Source: Agriotes lineatus (Eukaryota; Arthropoda; Insecta; Coleoptera; Elateridae). From it: a stretch of DNA of 64,000 nucleotides. Under the pieces are notes generated by a model. That model was not told where the DNA came from. It made no database searches and worked only from the letters and a program-made list of their open reading frames with translations. Positions 46,363 through 58,200 of this stretch are shown here, in pieces (within the stretch, counting starts at the first letter, position 1; the number at the start of each line of letters is the position of its first letter). The DNA is taken from assembly GCA_940337035.1 (NCBI GenBank), contig OW679197.1, positions 43,530,466-43,594,465 of the forward strand, given 5' to 3'. A program made the translations under genes and the position numbers.

Positions 46363-47139
46363 TGTATCGATTTTAAATTGAAAGCCCGAAATGTAAAGGG
46401 TGTTTGTTTGAATTTGTGGTCTAGTTAACGTTGTCGTTTACGTAAGTTGTATTCTATACGCACATTTTTAACTGTTATACCACTGTCATAATACGTAACT
46501 GCTTCTTCTGAATTGTTTTAGCAAAAATATCACAATTTTTTACAAGTTCCTTGTTGTTGTATTAAGACTATGATTTCCATTAACAATAATTTGTGTATTA
46601 GTTGAGGCAAATATTGATTTAAATATGAGGTGATGTTGTCCAATGGAATGCACGACATGACTTCAACAATGCCAAAGTTAACTAGACCACAAATTCATAT
46701 GAACCCCCGTTACTCACGCTGGCGTTTGAGATCTTCGAATCTGCTGGGAACACGGGCGAACATTTATCAATTGGCGCGTTCGGATCGTAATATAGTTTTC
46801 TTATTAAATTTTGTTATTTGCATTGAGAAAATTTTTATCATATATATTTGAAGGCGTTTTTAAGACCCCATTTTAAATTTATACATCAATTTTTTGGTGT
46901 ACTTGGTTACAGGCTAATATAAAATAGCTATTACAATACGATTACTGGGTAATGGTTATTTGATGACAACCTTGTATATATGCAAACCTTCAACCTTGTC
47001 GCTGCCATTGAAGATGAACTTTCGCCTGCCGTAATGTATGCTAGCCATATTTTCGCTGTCCATTGATAATCGTTGTAATTATATGATCTTTCATGTCATT
47101 ATTTTAGTTCTTCTATCCGAAACCTTAAAATAGTTCGCT
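46363..47139. other. Upstream region of the secreted-protein gene
   Basis: Probably promoter and 5' untranslated sequence. A TATA-like TATATATG is at 46975-46982, about 160 bp before the start codon. I see no other gene. Confidence 0.4.
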
Positions 47140-47196
47140 ATGCTGCGGATTTTGGCAGTGATACTAATAACAGCTGTAGTTATCAGCATCTCTGAT
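47140..47196 (+). CDS. Secreted DUF1091/ML-like protein gene, exon 1
   Basis: First of four coding exons (47140-47196, 51719-51895, 58559-58705, 58753-58911) giving about 179 residues. This exon codes for MLRILAVILITAVVISIS plus Asp, a clear signal peptide, so the product is secreted. It ends at GAT followed by the near-ideal donor GTAAGT, in phase 0. The mature part has cysteines in NCAYKP, DKVCQVL, ETCPIP and LRLCLG, and three N-glycosylation sites (NFT, NKT, NIS). The length, the CPIPKG motif and the LPAFPYGMFKLYVSL strand near the end fit the insect DUF1091 / MD-2-like group. Members have a lipid-binding-type fold or are gustatory-associated secreted proteins. The exact function is unknown to me. 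Confidence 0.75.
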
Positions 47197-50100
47197 GTAA
47201 GTTTAAAATTATAATAATTATAAAAAATTTTACTATCCCAAAATTCATTGCAAAGTTCAAATAGTAGTACATACGTAAAACCAAAGAAGTTTATATAATG
47301 TTACCGTTACGGCGACAAAAAAAAGTAAGCAAAGGCCAACGGCTTCTCAGCCGGAGCTGGTCGTGGGTAAAACAAAAGGCTCAAAAGCTTTAGCTAAAAA
47401 AAATATGGGCGCCAAGTAGCTAGTAACCCAGCACTTTGCTAACCAAAAGATACACTACAGAAGGCGCTACTAACCAAACCTGAAAATATAAAGGTAACGG
47501 CAAAGGCACAAATCATACACGCAAACAAATAGGTCATGGTAGTATAATTGCGGCAAACAGAAATACAATACATAATTAAAATACACACACACAAAATCTC
47601 AATAGGGAGATCATATCACAGCTTAATATTACCAACTAAAGCATAAGGTTAAACTCACCACAATACTGCCAGTTACATTTATATGGGCATAAAAGCGTAG
47701 TTGACAAGCAAGCCCAAATTAAATAAATAATTATAAACGGTATGTATATATTACAAAATAGTAGTATTAAAAAAAAGAATACAAGATTAACATTAAACTT
47801 GGCCAAATGCACTACTGAATAAATACTTAGAAAGAGTTCGAAAGCATCGTGGCTTCGACACAACTGTTAAGACTGAAAGCAAAATTTAGAATGCACATTG
47901 AGTGCAACCGAACACCCAGTATGCAAGGCTTAACTTTTGTTTAATTAATAATTAATTTATTCCGACGCTATCACGGGCCTACAAGATCTTGTTTTGGTTC
48001 CGTAAGGGCGAATTCACGATAATGCAAAGTAATCTGCATTAAAACGGTCGTGATGCGAGCATTACCTATAATTCTCTTGCATGGCAGGGCGCAAATAGGT
48101 AATACTATTCAACGGTGGAATAGGTGACGATTGAAAATGAAAGAATACTTTCATGCACTTGACTTCACAACGAAAATACAATACCGTTAAAATTTAGTCC
48201 GAGATCGGAAGCAAAGTACAATACCGATAAAATCTAGGCCGAAATCGGAGGCATCTCCATACGTATAACCTAACTAGCTGAATGCTGATTAAAAAGAGCT
48301 ACCGCTAAATATGGTTTGTAATATCAGAATCAAACTTATTCCACAGGTGAGTTTACCGCTTAAGAATACACGTTAAAAGCAATCGTAAGTTTATCGAGCG
48401 CATTGCAGCACCGTCACGCAATTGTCTCCAGGGGCTGGAGATTCGGGAGTTCGAAACGGAAATAATAATCTGACAGACCTTTGCAATGGGCTTCTCTCCG
48501 GCTGCAGTAGCCGTAAGCAGGAGCCGAAGGGCTATGAGGAGGTCAAGAGACAAGCGACCACCGAGTAGCTGTCGCAGGAGGCTTGACAGGCAGCGTCGGT
48601 GCTGTCAGTGGCGTCGACTGGCTTAGCAGGGCTGCTGGCACGATACCAAGCGAAGCGGTACTGCAGGTATGTAACCACACGGCAATACTGTAGGTATGCT
48701 CCCAGCGGGAATAGCTAAAAGGGCAAGTAGCCATAGAATCGAACTGAATAAGCTTAGAAAAACCACATACCCGTTTTAGATCTTTACGGCTGCACTTCAC
48801 CAAAGAAGTGGAAACATGTGCTTGCTAAAGCAAAATCCCCAAACGAGGTTTGGGCTAGGAGATCACCGCAAATAACATTCCCGGGGCCTATTCCAGGCCA
48901 TCGCGGAATCCATAACACAACAAAAGCAAACTCCTACGTAAGATGTGCTCGAATAAATCCAATAAAGTTACGTCCCCAAGACGTGAATTTTCGAGACACC
49001 TGACTTTAACAGCACAAAAATGGCGAATGCCAAGATGGTTTCCAAAAACTGATAACCAAAAATCAAATTTTTGGAAGGGGTCAGATAATAATAACTCAAT
49101 ATGCATAAAGTGAAGCCTACACACCAGGGGCTCTCAGGCCTGTAATTTTGATCAGATGGCTTACTTAGATTGAAATGTAGTTTTCAGAAGATCTGAATGC
49201 TCAGTATTGCTGTAAGAAAAATTAAACTTGAAGAAAGATATGGCTAAAGTTAATTTTAACCAAGATTAGGGCAAATAATTTGCTAAATCGTTGTAAACGA
49301 TTTTTGAACCGTAACAATAAAATAAGTAAAAAATGCAAACTTTTACGCATTAATATAATTTAAAAAGTTTAGACCAAACGTAACATAATATTTTAGTGAG
49401 TTTTCATATGTGCGTGACTCTCTATCTGCTTAACGATGGTAAGCCCAGGCATATTAGAAAAATGTTAAGAAACATTTAAAAAAAATTTAATCTTGTACAT
49501 TTTTTGTGGGAAATAAGTTTTAAATTATGCCGTAAAGATGTTCGAAATAATAATAAAAAAAATATATATACAGAAAGAGATTTTTTCTTTAAAATTTTAA
49601 AGTACGAAGCTCCGAGTTTTTTAATAATGGCGTGAACAGCTCCAATGCTAATAGTCATGAACCGCATAACATCTCCTACTTGAATACGCATGTCTTAAAC
49701 CGAAATGTTTTCTGCACACTTAACACTGGTTTCAGTTTTTACAAAATTGGCTTGTCTAGAACGTGGCATTCCAGAACAGCCGTTTCTTCTTTGCAAGCTT
49801 CTCCATAAGTGCTAGGCATTCTTGTATGAATTTCTTGAAGGCGAAACCTCTCGGAAGTTAAAAATTGAAATACAGCTCGCTAATCTTGTTTGGGAGGGCT
49901 TTTTAATGAAAGATTCGATATAATTATACGTATAAAACAAGAACATTTTAATAAACAATTAGAATTAACTTGTTTTGTCATTTGAATTTACTAAATAGTT
50001 ATCAAATTTAATATAAGATATCAAAAACTAACATTAGTTTTAATGTTTTATTCATATACCAACAATCGTTGATGTTTTTTTTAAATTATATTTTCTAGTA

Positions 50101-50317
50101 TAATTCTTGATGCTTAATATATTTAATTGTGACAACTGGTTTCCATAAGAGGGAAATTTGTAGATTGGCAAAAATATTAATAAAGGCAGCAAATCGGCGA
50201 TTAGAAGATATTCAGATAAAGATAGCTATTTATACACCCAGTGGTAAAGTGCACAAGTTTTCTTCCGCTTAAGCTCAGGAATTCAAAAATATTTATTTAT
50301 TAATTCCCTTGTCTAAA

Positions 50318-50460
50318 AAACGACGGAAGTAGTGTAATCGTGAAAAATCACCTTCCGAGATGTTTTCCGATGTTGACGTTTCAGGGGCCCTAGATGACGG
50401 AAAACGGTTTTCTCAATTCCGTCCGTCTGTCTGATAATATTTTGCATGCGAGAAAATGTC
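50318..50460 (+). repeat. Dispersed repeat family, copy 2
   Basis: CGACGGAAGTAGTGTAATCG, CACCTTCCGAGAT, TTGACGTTTCAGGG, CCTAGATGACG and TCCGTCTGTCTG follow in the same order as copy 1 at 2257. The microsatellite is shorter here. Confidence 0.65.
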
Positions 50461-51343
50461 GATCAAATAGATACAGACTCGGAATCTTAAAAAGCTAAAG
50501 TTCTGCCTGTTCTTGCTTTACCACGAGAACTATTAGTTAAATGAAAATAATATTTTGCATATAGCTCACGTTTTTTCCCTGAAGAAAAAGGACATATTTT
50601 GAACCCAACGTATACAGGGCGAACACCTTAAAACATTAGATATTGTTTCCTCTGATATTTTCAAAAAAAAAATTGTTTGAAAGCTTCCACTTGCGAGGGA
50701 AGCTCCGTGTAGAATTTTTTTTCAGTAAATTTTATAAGTACCTATAACGATTTTTGATGAACTTTCCAATATTAAAGTTGTAAGTACAAATGATTTATGT
50801 CCATTGATATAGAGAAAGTACCTGAAATAGAGCTTTCAGCAGTGATCGCAAGTATATAAACATTTGTACGTGATGCTGACTGTTTTGTTCAACAGCGAAA
50901 GCAGAGCGTTAAATTAACGCAAACTTAACTTCACAATTAATTAATACACAAAGCTGCAGTTCACTGGTGCTAAAATATGTGCGCAAACGTCAACAACGCT
51001 CATGCGCAGTGTAGGAAATAATATCTCACGGCCAGGGATCCCCACAGCGATGAGAAGTTGTCAAGTTATAAGTAATTTTTTGGGATCCTATTGATTATTA
51101 ACTTCATCCGTCATATATCAAAAATGACGAATGGAATTCCAGAATTTGACGTTTCAATCAAAATAATAGGAGCGGATATATCTTTCTAGAAGTTATTCTA
51201 GGCAATAATTTAAACAAATGTAGTTTTTATTAAAAAAAATAAATTTTCGTCTTGTATTACTATAGAAAATGCCTGACTTGTTACTAGATATACGGAAAAA
51301 TGATTTGGTTCATTAAACAGTTCCTCGAATGCCATATTTAGTG

Positions 51344-51422
51344 ATAGTTACGCAGAATATTTTTGAGGTGATATCACACTACACTTTGTGATACCACCTC
51401 AAAAATAGTTGACATAACTATA
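51344..51422. repeat. Foldback, ~36-bp arms
   Basis: Arms share TATTTTTGAGGTG(A/G)TATCACA and, further out, a diverged GATAGTTA-like block. The loop is ~8 bases. Located in intron 1 about 300 bp before exon 2. Confidence 0.85.
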
Positions 51423-51718
51423 ACTGCTCATGGTATTATAAGTAATTATTTATTACCACTTCGTCTACTAGTCAATGAAACATGGGTGTCAAGACACCGA
51501 TCAGTTAATAACCCTTTCACGATTTCTTAATTGAAAAACGGTTGACTACGTAATATTAAATCACGCTTATAAAAAATAAAACGTGAGTGGTCACTGGAAT
51601 AACTTTTTTTTAAATGTTACTGTAGTTTTACATTTGCAATGGAGGGTACATTAAATATTAAGTTAGAATAAAAAAGTATGTACAACTTATATCGTTTGCT
51701 TTACATTTGTATTTATAG

Positions 51719-51895
51719 ATGGTGGACTTTCCACATCTTTCCGACCCACCAAATTTTGTCTACCACAAATTCTACAACTGCGCTTACAAACCCACCCTAA
51801 TAAACTTTACCGCTACTCAACGTTGGTTGAACAAAACTTACCAAATCCTCGATGCAGATGTCAGCTCACCAATACTGGTGGGAAACAAATTGATG
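51719..51895 (+). CDS. Secreted DUF1091/ML-like protein gene, exon 2
   Basis: The acceptor is a T-rich tract ending TATTTATAG. The 59 codons begin MVDFPHLSDPPNFVYHKF and include NCAYKPTLINFT and RWLNKTYQI, ending GNKLM. The donor is ATG followed by GTAAAT, on a codon boundary. Phase 0 agrees with exon 1. Codon use and composition clearly differ from the AT-rich flanks. The open frame runs past the donor to a stop at 51938, which is read-through of intron. Confidence 0.8.
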
Positions 51896-52699
51896 GTAAA
51901 TAAGGAAAATATCTTAGTTCTTTTCTACCAGGAGACGTAAATGTAAAAGATAAATGCGTAGTAGAACATTCCAATCAAATGAATGTAGTTAACAGACTTT
52001 CCCTTGAATCTCTCGATATTTTTTGAGTGTTTTCGCATCACATGCCCAAAGAATTTGAGTATATAAAGTTGTACAATACTCGACAGCCTTTGCTTGATCT
52101 TAAGTTTTCTCAGTATTGACACGTTAGTTTGGTGTATCCAAGATATTCTGAGTAATTTTTGCCAGCAGAACATTTCTGTTACATCGATTTTCTTGCTGTC
52201 GCTCTGTCTTATTCTCCACGACTCGCAACCTTAGGTCAAGATTGGGACTACTAGACAATACATAAGTATTGGTTTTAGGTGTTGTGTTATGTTAGCTTGC
52301 GGATATGGAAGGACTTCCTTATTATTCACTAAAAAATATGTAAAGAGCTTTACACATAACTTCTCACGCAAGTACGGCGAGCATCGATTGCTGTATAGGG
52401 TGGGCTAATTTCGACGTTTTCATAGGGAATCTCAATAACTATAGGATATATGGGAAAATGGACTCTCCATCCTCGATTTCTTTTTCGAGAAAAGCTTTTG
52501 TTTTCGAGTTATAAACGAAAGCTCCATTTTTCGACTTTTCGTTTTATGGCCATATCTCGCTTATTTATGAAAACAGAGAAAAGTAAATTTTATGGTTTTT
52601 ACGCTGCTCAGGCAATTTTTTGATAAGAATCCAGTAGCTTACAGGTTTTCAAGAAAAGTTTCTAAATTCTAGTTATAACATAAAGTTGTACGGTGTGTA

Positions 52700-52915
52700 C
52701 AAAAAAAATACATAAGGGTTAGCCATCGAAAATAAAACTAGTGTTAACAGCAAGCTTTCGAATTCATTAACTGTTATCACTGTTGATGTTATTGTAACTT
52801 TATATTATACGCTGATATCGTGATTGAAAATTCTAAAGATTCCTGTCGATAAAGTTTGCTGTCGACTTTAGTTTTATTTTCTATGGACAACCCTTATGTA
52901 ATTTCTTTTTGAATA
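52700..52915. repeat. Foldback element nested inside it
   Basis: The left arm (52705-52760) and right arm (52845-52912) are inverted copies sharing ACATAAGGGTT, AAAATAAAACTA and GACAGCAA-like blocks. It is ~210 bp in all and looks like a foldback MITE inserted in, or part of, the larger element. Confidence 0.75.
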
Positions 52916-53344
52916 CATGGTATTTTTATACAGAACTATATTCACTCTTTTTAGTAGTTTTTAATACTTCTTCGTTTTCTAGTTGCAGGCTTGTGCTATT
53001 TAGAATATATGTGATTAAACAACAATACCACCGTTTGGTTGACAAAATTAATAATTTTTGATTGTTGCTTACAATATTATACAGTGTTCGTCATACACTT
53101 GGATACATATGGAAAATTGTTTCATTAACCATTTATAAGAAAATTTGATTCTTTATAAAAGTGTATGAAGCTTCTCAAATTAAAAATGCACATTTAAATA
53201 TCTTCTTTTGTATACGGGGAAGGTTCGAAAAGTTTAAAGCAGCTTCTTTAACTAACTTGTTTGTCTATTTTGAAAAATAAGGGTACTTTATTTTTGAGCA
53301 ATCTTCATATTTTTGCACCTGTATTTTTAGTTTGCGAAGATGCA

Positions 53345-54437
53345 GGAGCTTTTTTTTTTTTTTTTTTTAATATATTTATTTACTATTTACAATCTGTATA
53401 GAAATACAATAAGCAAATACTAGGAATTTAGAGATATGACATGATTATACAGGTGAGTTATAGTCCAATAACCATAACTCTAAGTTTACTTATACAATAT
53501 AAATTTGAACACTAAATACGAAATTAACACAATCTAAAACGTAAATCTATGTGGTAAATCCAGTGGCTTAAATCTGTGTAATCTTTGAATATTTTCACTA
53601 TTATCTAGTAGGTTTATTGCAAGAGAGTTATTATGATTTTCTAGTCTATTTAAATATTTTTCACTGTATTTAGCTATTGTTTCTTTCACTGTATCTACTT
53701 TCAGGTCACTCAATATGTCCACATTTCTTAAAAAATAGGGCGCATCGCACATAGCTCGTAACACTTTTGTCTGAAATCGTTCGATGATTTGAATGCTGGT
53801 GTTTGCTGCTGCTCCCCATAGCTGAATGCCATACGTCCAGATGGATTTGAAGGCTACGTTGTATACTAGGAGCTTATTTTGGAGCGAGAGTTTTGATTTT
53901 CTACCGAGTAGCCAGTAATGTTGACTGAATTTGATGCCTAGTTGTTTCCTTTTATACCAGATATGCTTTCCCCACGTTAGACCCTTATCCAGGTGCATGC
54001 CGAGGTATTTCACTTCCGTCACTTGTGGTAATGGTACATTATTTATTACAACTTGCGGTGTGTTACCTCTGCACTTAGTGAAGGTGATGTGAAGGGACTT
54101 TGTTTCATTAATTTTTATCCTCCACTTTTTAGTCCATTTTTCGATCTCTGTTAGATTGTTTTGCAACATACTGGCAGCTATAATTGGATCTTTATGTTTA
54201 ACCATTATGGCTTTGTCATCAGCGAAGGTGGCTGTGAAAGACTGTTCGTTGGTGGGCATATCAGCTGTAAAGAGGAGGTATAAAAGGGGCCCCAGGACAC
54301 TGCCCTGCGGTACACCAGAGCTGATTGGGTGAAGTTCTGTTTGCAGTTGATCATATTTTACCTGAAAAAATCTATTTTCTAGGTAGGATTTTAGGATGAT
54401 GTAATATGAATGAGGCAAGAAGTTCTTTAATTGACTT
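53345..54437 (-). mobile_element. 5'-truncated Jockey-like LINE with poly(A) tail
   Basis: The copy has the 3' half of a LINE, a ~150-bp 3' untranslated region and a poly(A) tail, seen on the + strand as a run of about 18 T at 53351-53368. The 5' end stops inside the reverse transcriptase. This is the usual outcome of incomplete target-primed reverse transcription. I could not find a convincing target duplication. The open frame is still intact, so the insertion is rather young. Confidence 0.85.
53534..54418 (-). CDS. Jockey-like reverse transcriptase, C-terminal 294 residues
   Basis: The frame begins in finger/palm sequence (SYLENRFFQVKYD). Next comes the block SSGVPQGSVLGPLLYLLF (residues ~33-50) and the catalytic FADDKAIM (residue ~65), with AD-D in place of the common YADD. 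Then come WRIKINETKS and VKYLGMHLDKGLTW (thumb region), WTYGIQLWGAA, and the tail SLAINLLDNSENIQRLHRFK, characteristic of the Jockey group. The first Asp-bearing palm block (A..D..AFD) and the endonuclease are missing through 5' truncation, so the protein is inactive although the frame is open. The listed start is simply the first Met, as open sequence begins slightly upstream. Confidence 0.9.
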   Translation of the reverse strand: MPHSYYIILKSYLENRFFQVKYDQLQTELHPISSGVPQGSVLGPLLYLLFTADMPTNEQSFTATFADDKAIMVKHKDPIIAASMLQNNLTEIEKWTKKWRIKINETKSLHITFTKCRGNTPQVVINNVPLPQVTEVKYLGMHLDKGLTWGKHIWYKRKQLGIKFSQHYWLLGRKSKLSLQNKLLVYNVAFKSIWTYGIQLWGAAANTSIQIIERFQTKVLRAMCDAPYFLRNVDILSDLKVDTVKETIAKYSEKYLNRLENHNNSLAINLLDNSENIQRLHRFKPLDLPHRFTF

Positions 54438-55239
54438 TAATGACGGACGCTGTATGTTATATTTATTATATATTATGATATCACTGGAATGGAAAAAATA
54501 CTTTTTCTCATGATGCCCAGACAACTACAGGTTTCATATAAATAAATAACACTTTATGGTACAACTCGAATTTAAAAGCTTTTTTTAAAAGCTGATTACG
54601 CCACTGCATTCGTATAACAAAATTGTCTCAAGAACGTAAAAATAACTTTTCATTTTTTGTAAATAAGCGAAATACGCTCATAAAATGAAAAGTCGATAAA
54701 TCTAATGTTTGTTTGTAACTCGAAACCCAGTTTGGTTTCCACCATTAAGCTTTTCTCGAAAATAGAGATCGAGAGGACCATTTTTCCATATCCTCTATAG
54801 TTGCCGAGATTCCCTATGAAAACTTCGAAATTTGCGCACCTTGTACATTGCTACCTGCGATACGGTGGTACGCGGTCATCGTTGCACATTTCTGTTCCTT
54901 GCGTTGAATGCAGTGCGCGGCAATCCCTACAGCTTTCCGTTGCGCTGGTTGCAGTCCGCGGCGGTTATTTTAGCACGTTATCATAGAGCATTTTTAGCAC
55001 TGATTTAAAATAGCTAAAAATATATGGGGTGTTCCACTTAAAAAACAAAGTCGTGTATCACTACGCAAAAATAGAAGGCCCTGCTTTAAATAGGCTTATG
55101 ACAATTTGTAGGTTGCATACTGCCATTTAAAACAAAAGTTCTTTACTCTATCTCCATTACCTATTAACGAAGTTACGAGCTGGCTAAATATTTAACAAAC
55201 AAACACCTTGTATACCCTGTTATTGGAAACTCTAATATA

Positions 55240-57667
55240 CAGGGTGAGTCATTAGTATGGGAAAGCTCGATTGCACTTGAGCCGTTAAAGATATAAAAAT
55301 GAGCCAACTGCCACTATATACAAGAGGTTATGGTAAAGTTTGTAAAATTATTTTTCGTTATACAGGGAGTTTATTTTTTCAGGACAGTATTTAACTTAAT
55401 TTGTTTAAATGGAACAACCTGTATATTTTTAAAAATATGGATTTATCTTTTTCTAGGACTTATAATAAAGTTTACTTTTTAAAATTTACTTCAGCCGTTT
55501 TGAAGTTATTTGATTTTTTCTGTAAAAACGTGCGCTTACGGACACTTATTCAAAAAATCACAGGGCACTTGACCGTAGAGATATCTAATTGAGGTTTTGG
55601 TCATGCCTAAACAACTTTTTGGAGTATCATTTGGAAATAAGAACGCTTACCTGCCTTGTGGGATTACTTAGTTTTGACACGTTAACTTTTCGAAACTTTG
55701 AAGGGCCATAACTTTATTTTTTCAAATGGCGTTCCCTGTATTTTATTGCTTAGTCGTATTCAGCATCTTATTTTACAATTTTTATGTTCTACATGTCTTA
55801 TGCCAAAAATTGATAGTTTAGGAGATCATTCGAATTTTTTGAAAAATGCACAAATATCTCATCTATACCGACCTAGTGTGCCATGGAAACAAGTGTTCAC
55901 GAGTTATTGTTTGAGACATGTCAAAATTGCACTCGTTTAACCTCATATTTTTAATTTGTCAGAAAAATGAAATTAACGAAAGATGAAATGGTTGATATGG
56001 TTTATGTATTAGGTGAAAGTGAGCGAAACACGTTACTGGCGTCTAGAATTTATACACAAAGATATCTAGGATTATCCGTAAAAACAAATTCCATCCGTAC
56101 TATGTCCAGTTAGTACAGCACCTAAATTAAGACGACTATGTAGCCAGGCAAAATTTTTGTTTATGGGCCCGAAATAAGGAACAGCTGGAAAACAATTTTT
56201 TCAATAACGTGCTATTTACGGGTGAGGCGATATTTAAAAAAGATGCAAAAGTTAATATTCACAACTTTCATTACTACGACACTCAAAACCCTCATTTCAT
56301 TCGAACACTCGACCACCAACATTGATGGTCACTTAATGTTTAGGGTGGTATTGTTGGTAGTAGGGTTCTTGGGCCGTATTTCTTCGACGGCCCATTGAAT
56401 GGTGAATCGTATTTGCACTTTCTTCAAAACGATTTTCAATTGTATCTGGATGATTTGCCTTTAGATGTGAGAAGACGAATGTGGTTTCAACATGACGGTG
56501 CCCCATCACATAATAGTCGTATTGTAAGGGAGTATTTGGACGGCGAATTTGAGGGACGGTGGATTGGCAGGGCAGGTCCAGTACCATGGCCTCCGAGGTC
56601 GTCTGACCTAACGAAACCAGACTTTTTCTTATGGGGCTTCGTCCACGATCGGGTGTATGGAGCTGCAGTCACTACTAAGGAAAATATGCAGCAAAGAATT
56701 ACAGAAGCTTTTCATAGCATTGACGCTGCCACAATTGAAGCCGTGAATGCGTCGTTTTTAAAAAGGATTGACTAGTGTATAACCCAAGGGGGTCATCATT
56801 TTGAAGATGTTATGTAATTCTAAGTGCTATTTGTTATAAATAAATAACTCCAAGTTTTTAATTATTGTTTATTTTAGGGTCTAACTTTTGTGCGTCTTTT
56901 ATGGAGGATCTAAAACTTTCCGTAAATACATCTTTCGTTAATTTTATTTTCTATGCAAATTAAAAATGTGATGTACAACAAGTGCAATTATAACATGTGT
57001 CAAGGTATAATTCATTTGTTTTCCATGGCACACTCGGTAGGTATTGATGAGAAATGTGTGCATTTTTAAAGAAATTCTAATATCTCCTAAACTATCAATT
57101 TTTGGTATAGAACATATCCAAGAAAAAAGATATAAAATTGGAGGTTGAAGACCACTAAGCAATAAAATACAGGGGGTGTAATTTGAAAAAATAAAGTTAT
57201 GGCCTTTCAAAGTTTCGAAAAGTTAACGTGCCACAACTAAGTAATGCCATAACGCAGATGAGCGTTCTTATTGCCAAATGATACTCCAAAAAGTTGTTTA
57301 GGCATGACCAAAACCTCAATTAGATATCTCTACGATCAAGTGCCCTGTGATTTTTTGAATAAGTGTCCGAAAGCGCAAGTTTTTACAGAAAAAATCGAAT
57401 AACTTCAAAACGGCTGAAGTAAATTTCAAAAAGTAAACTTTATCATAAGTCCTAGAAAAAGATAAATTCATATTTTTAAAAATATATAGGTTTTTCCATT
57501 TAAAAAATTAAGTTAAATACTGTCCTGAAAAAATAAACGCCCTGTATAACGAAAAATAATTTTACAAACTTCACCATAACTTCTTGTATATAGTGGCAGT
57601 TGGCTCATTTTGATATCTTTAACGGCTTAAGTGCAATCAAGCTTTCCCGTACTAATGACTCACCCTG
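55240..57667 (+). mobile_element. Tc1/mariner-like element with ~740-bp terminal inverted repeats
   Basis: A 2428-bp element flanked by TA (55238-55239 and 57668-57669). Both ends start CAGGGTGAGTCATTAGTA and the inverted similarity runs on for about 740 bp (55240-55985 and 56929-57667), reaching past the transposase start codon. Only about 940 bp in the middle is unique, and it carries a broken transposase. Small frames beginning MKGHNFIFSN in both arms (55698-55940 +, 57210-56944 -) are the same inverted sequence read twice, not genes. Confidence 0.9.
55967..56775 (+). pseudogene. Broken DDE transposase of the long-TIR element
   Basis: The start is ATG at 55967 (MKLTKDEMVDMVYVLGE, then LLASRIYTQRY), and a stop follows after about 49 codons. 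Later pieces read HNFHYYDTQNPHF (near 56255) and, in a 126-codon frame from 56395, NGESYLHFLQNDF, RRRMWFQHDGAPSHNS (second Asp), WIGRAGPVPWPPRSSDLTKP and DFFLWGFVHDRVYG (third acidic position). The first catalytic site, normally a TDEA-type motif, reads FTGEAIF near 56218, so Asp is replaced by Gly. The N-terminal half has lost a large part. Confidence 0.88.
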
Positions 57668-58082
57668 TATAGTATTAGAGTTCATTGCTCTACATCCCCT
57701 TGAGGGATGCATCTGGCCAGGATCATCGATTATGTATTCATCTAATACATGCTTGTTTTAAAGTACTAGGCGATATGTGTAATATATTCATTACTTCTAC
57801 TCCCATGAGAGGTTTAACTCCTATTTTTAAAAATACTGCTTGTCTGCAGCCAGTCACATTAAAACTCACCATTTTAAAAACCAAATTCAAGCAACCTGAA
57901 ATTGCAGACATATAAGTTAATATTTGATCATTTTAAATTTTCGTTAAAATTTTGACCTCAGTCTCGCACACTTTATTACAAATCTTTTTATTACTTTAAT
58001 AAAACTTGACTGAACATGTAATCAATAAACCACCCTTTGTCATGCCAGGTACGTATTATTATTTTTATAGTTAATAGTAATT

Positions 58083-58200
58083 TATTATACAAGACGATAA
58101 AGTTAAATTTTATCCACGAGTGAATCGTTTAACGTCGAGACGAAGTCGAGACGTTAATTATTCAAGAGTGGATAGAAATATCTTTATCGTCGTGTATAAT
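58083..58200. repeat. Foldback, ~55-bp arms
   Basis: The left arm TATACAAGACGATAAAG through CCACGAGTGAATCG pairs with the right arm, ending in CTTTATCGTCGTGTATA, around a centre reading AACGTCGAGACG/GTCGAGACGTT. A few mismatches are present. It lies 350 bp upstream of exon 3. Confidence 0.82.

Larger units (their letters stand above)
47197..51718 (+). other. Intron 1 (4.5 kb)
   Basis: Starts GTAAGT and ends TTTATAG. It holds repeat-like GC-richer blocks at 47290-47480 and 48340-48830; the second contains GGAGTTCGAAACGG, a weak B-box. It also carries dispersed-repeat copy 2 (50318) and a hairpin at 51344. The sequence CAGGGCGAACACC at 50620 looks like a transposon end but no partner was found. 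Confidence 0.65.
52396..54843. mobile_element. TA-flanked non-autonomous element interrupted by a LINE
   Basis: The left end TAGGGTGGGCTAATTTCGAC and the complement of the right end CAAGGTGCGCAAATTTCGAA are inverted copies that continue through GTTTTCATAGGGAATCTC. They go on for ~250 bp with weaker matches such as TTTTTCTCGA(G)AAA and TCGACTTTTC. TA abuts each end (52394-52395 and 54844-54845). Without the LINE inside (about 53345-54437) the element is ~1.36 kb. No transposase is recognised. Confidence 0.68.

Noticed and set aside
55698..55940. Frame MKGHNFIFSN..., also found at 56944-57210 (-)
   Set aside because: Both are the arms of one inverted repeat. They are not a conserved gene pair.
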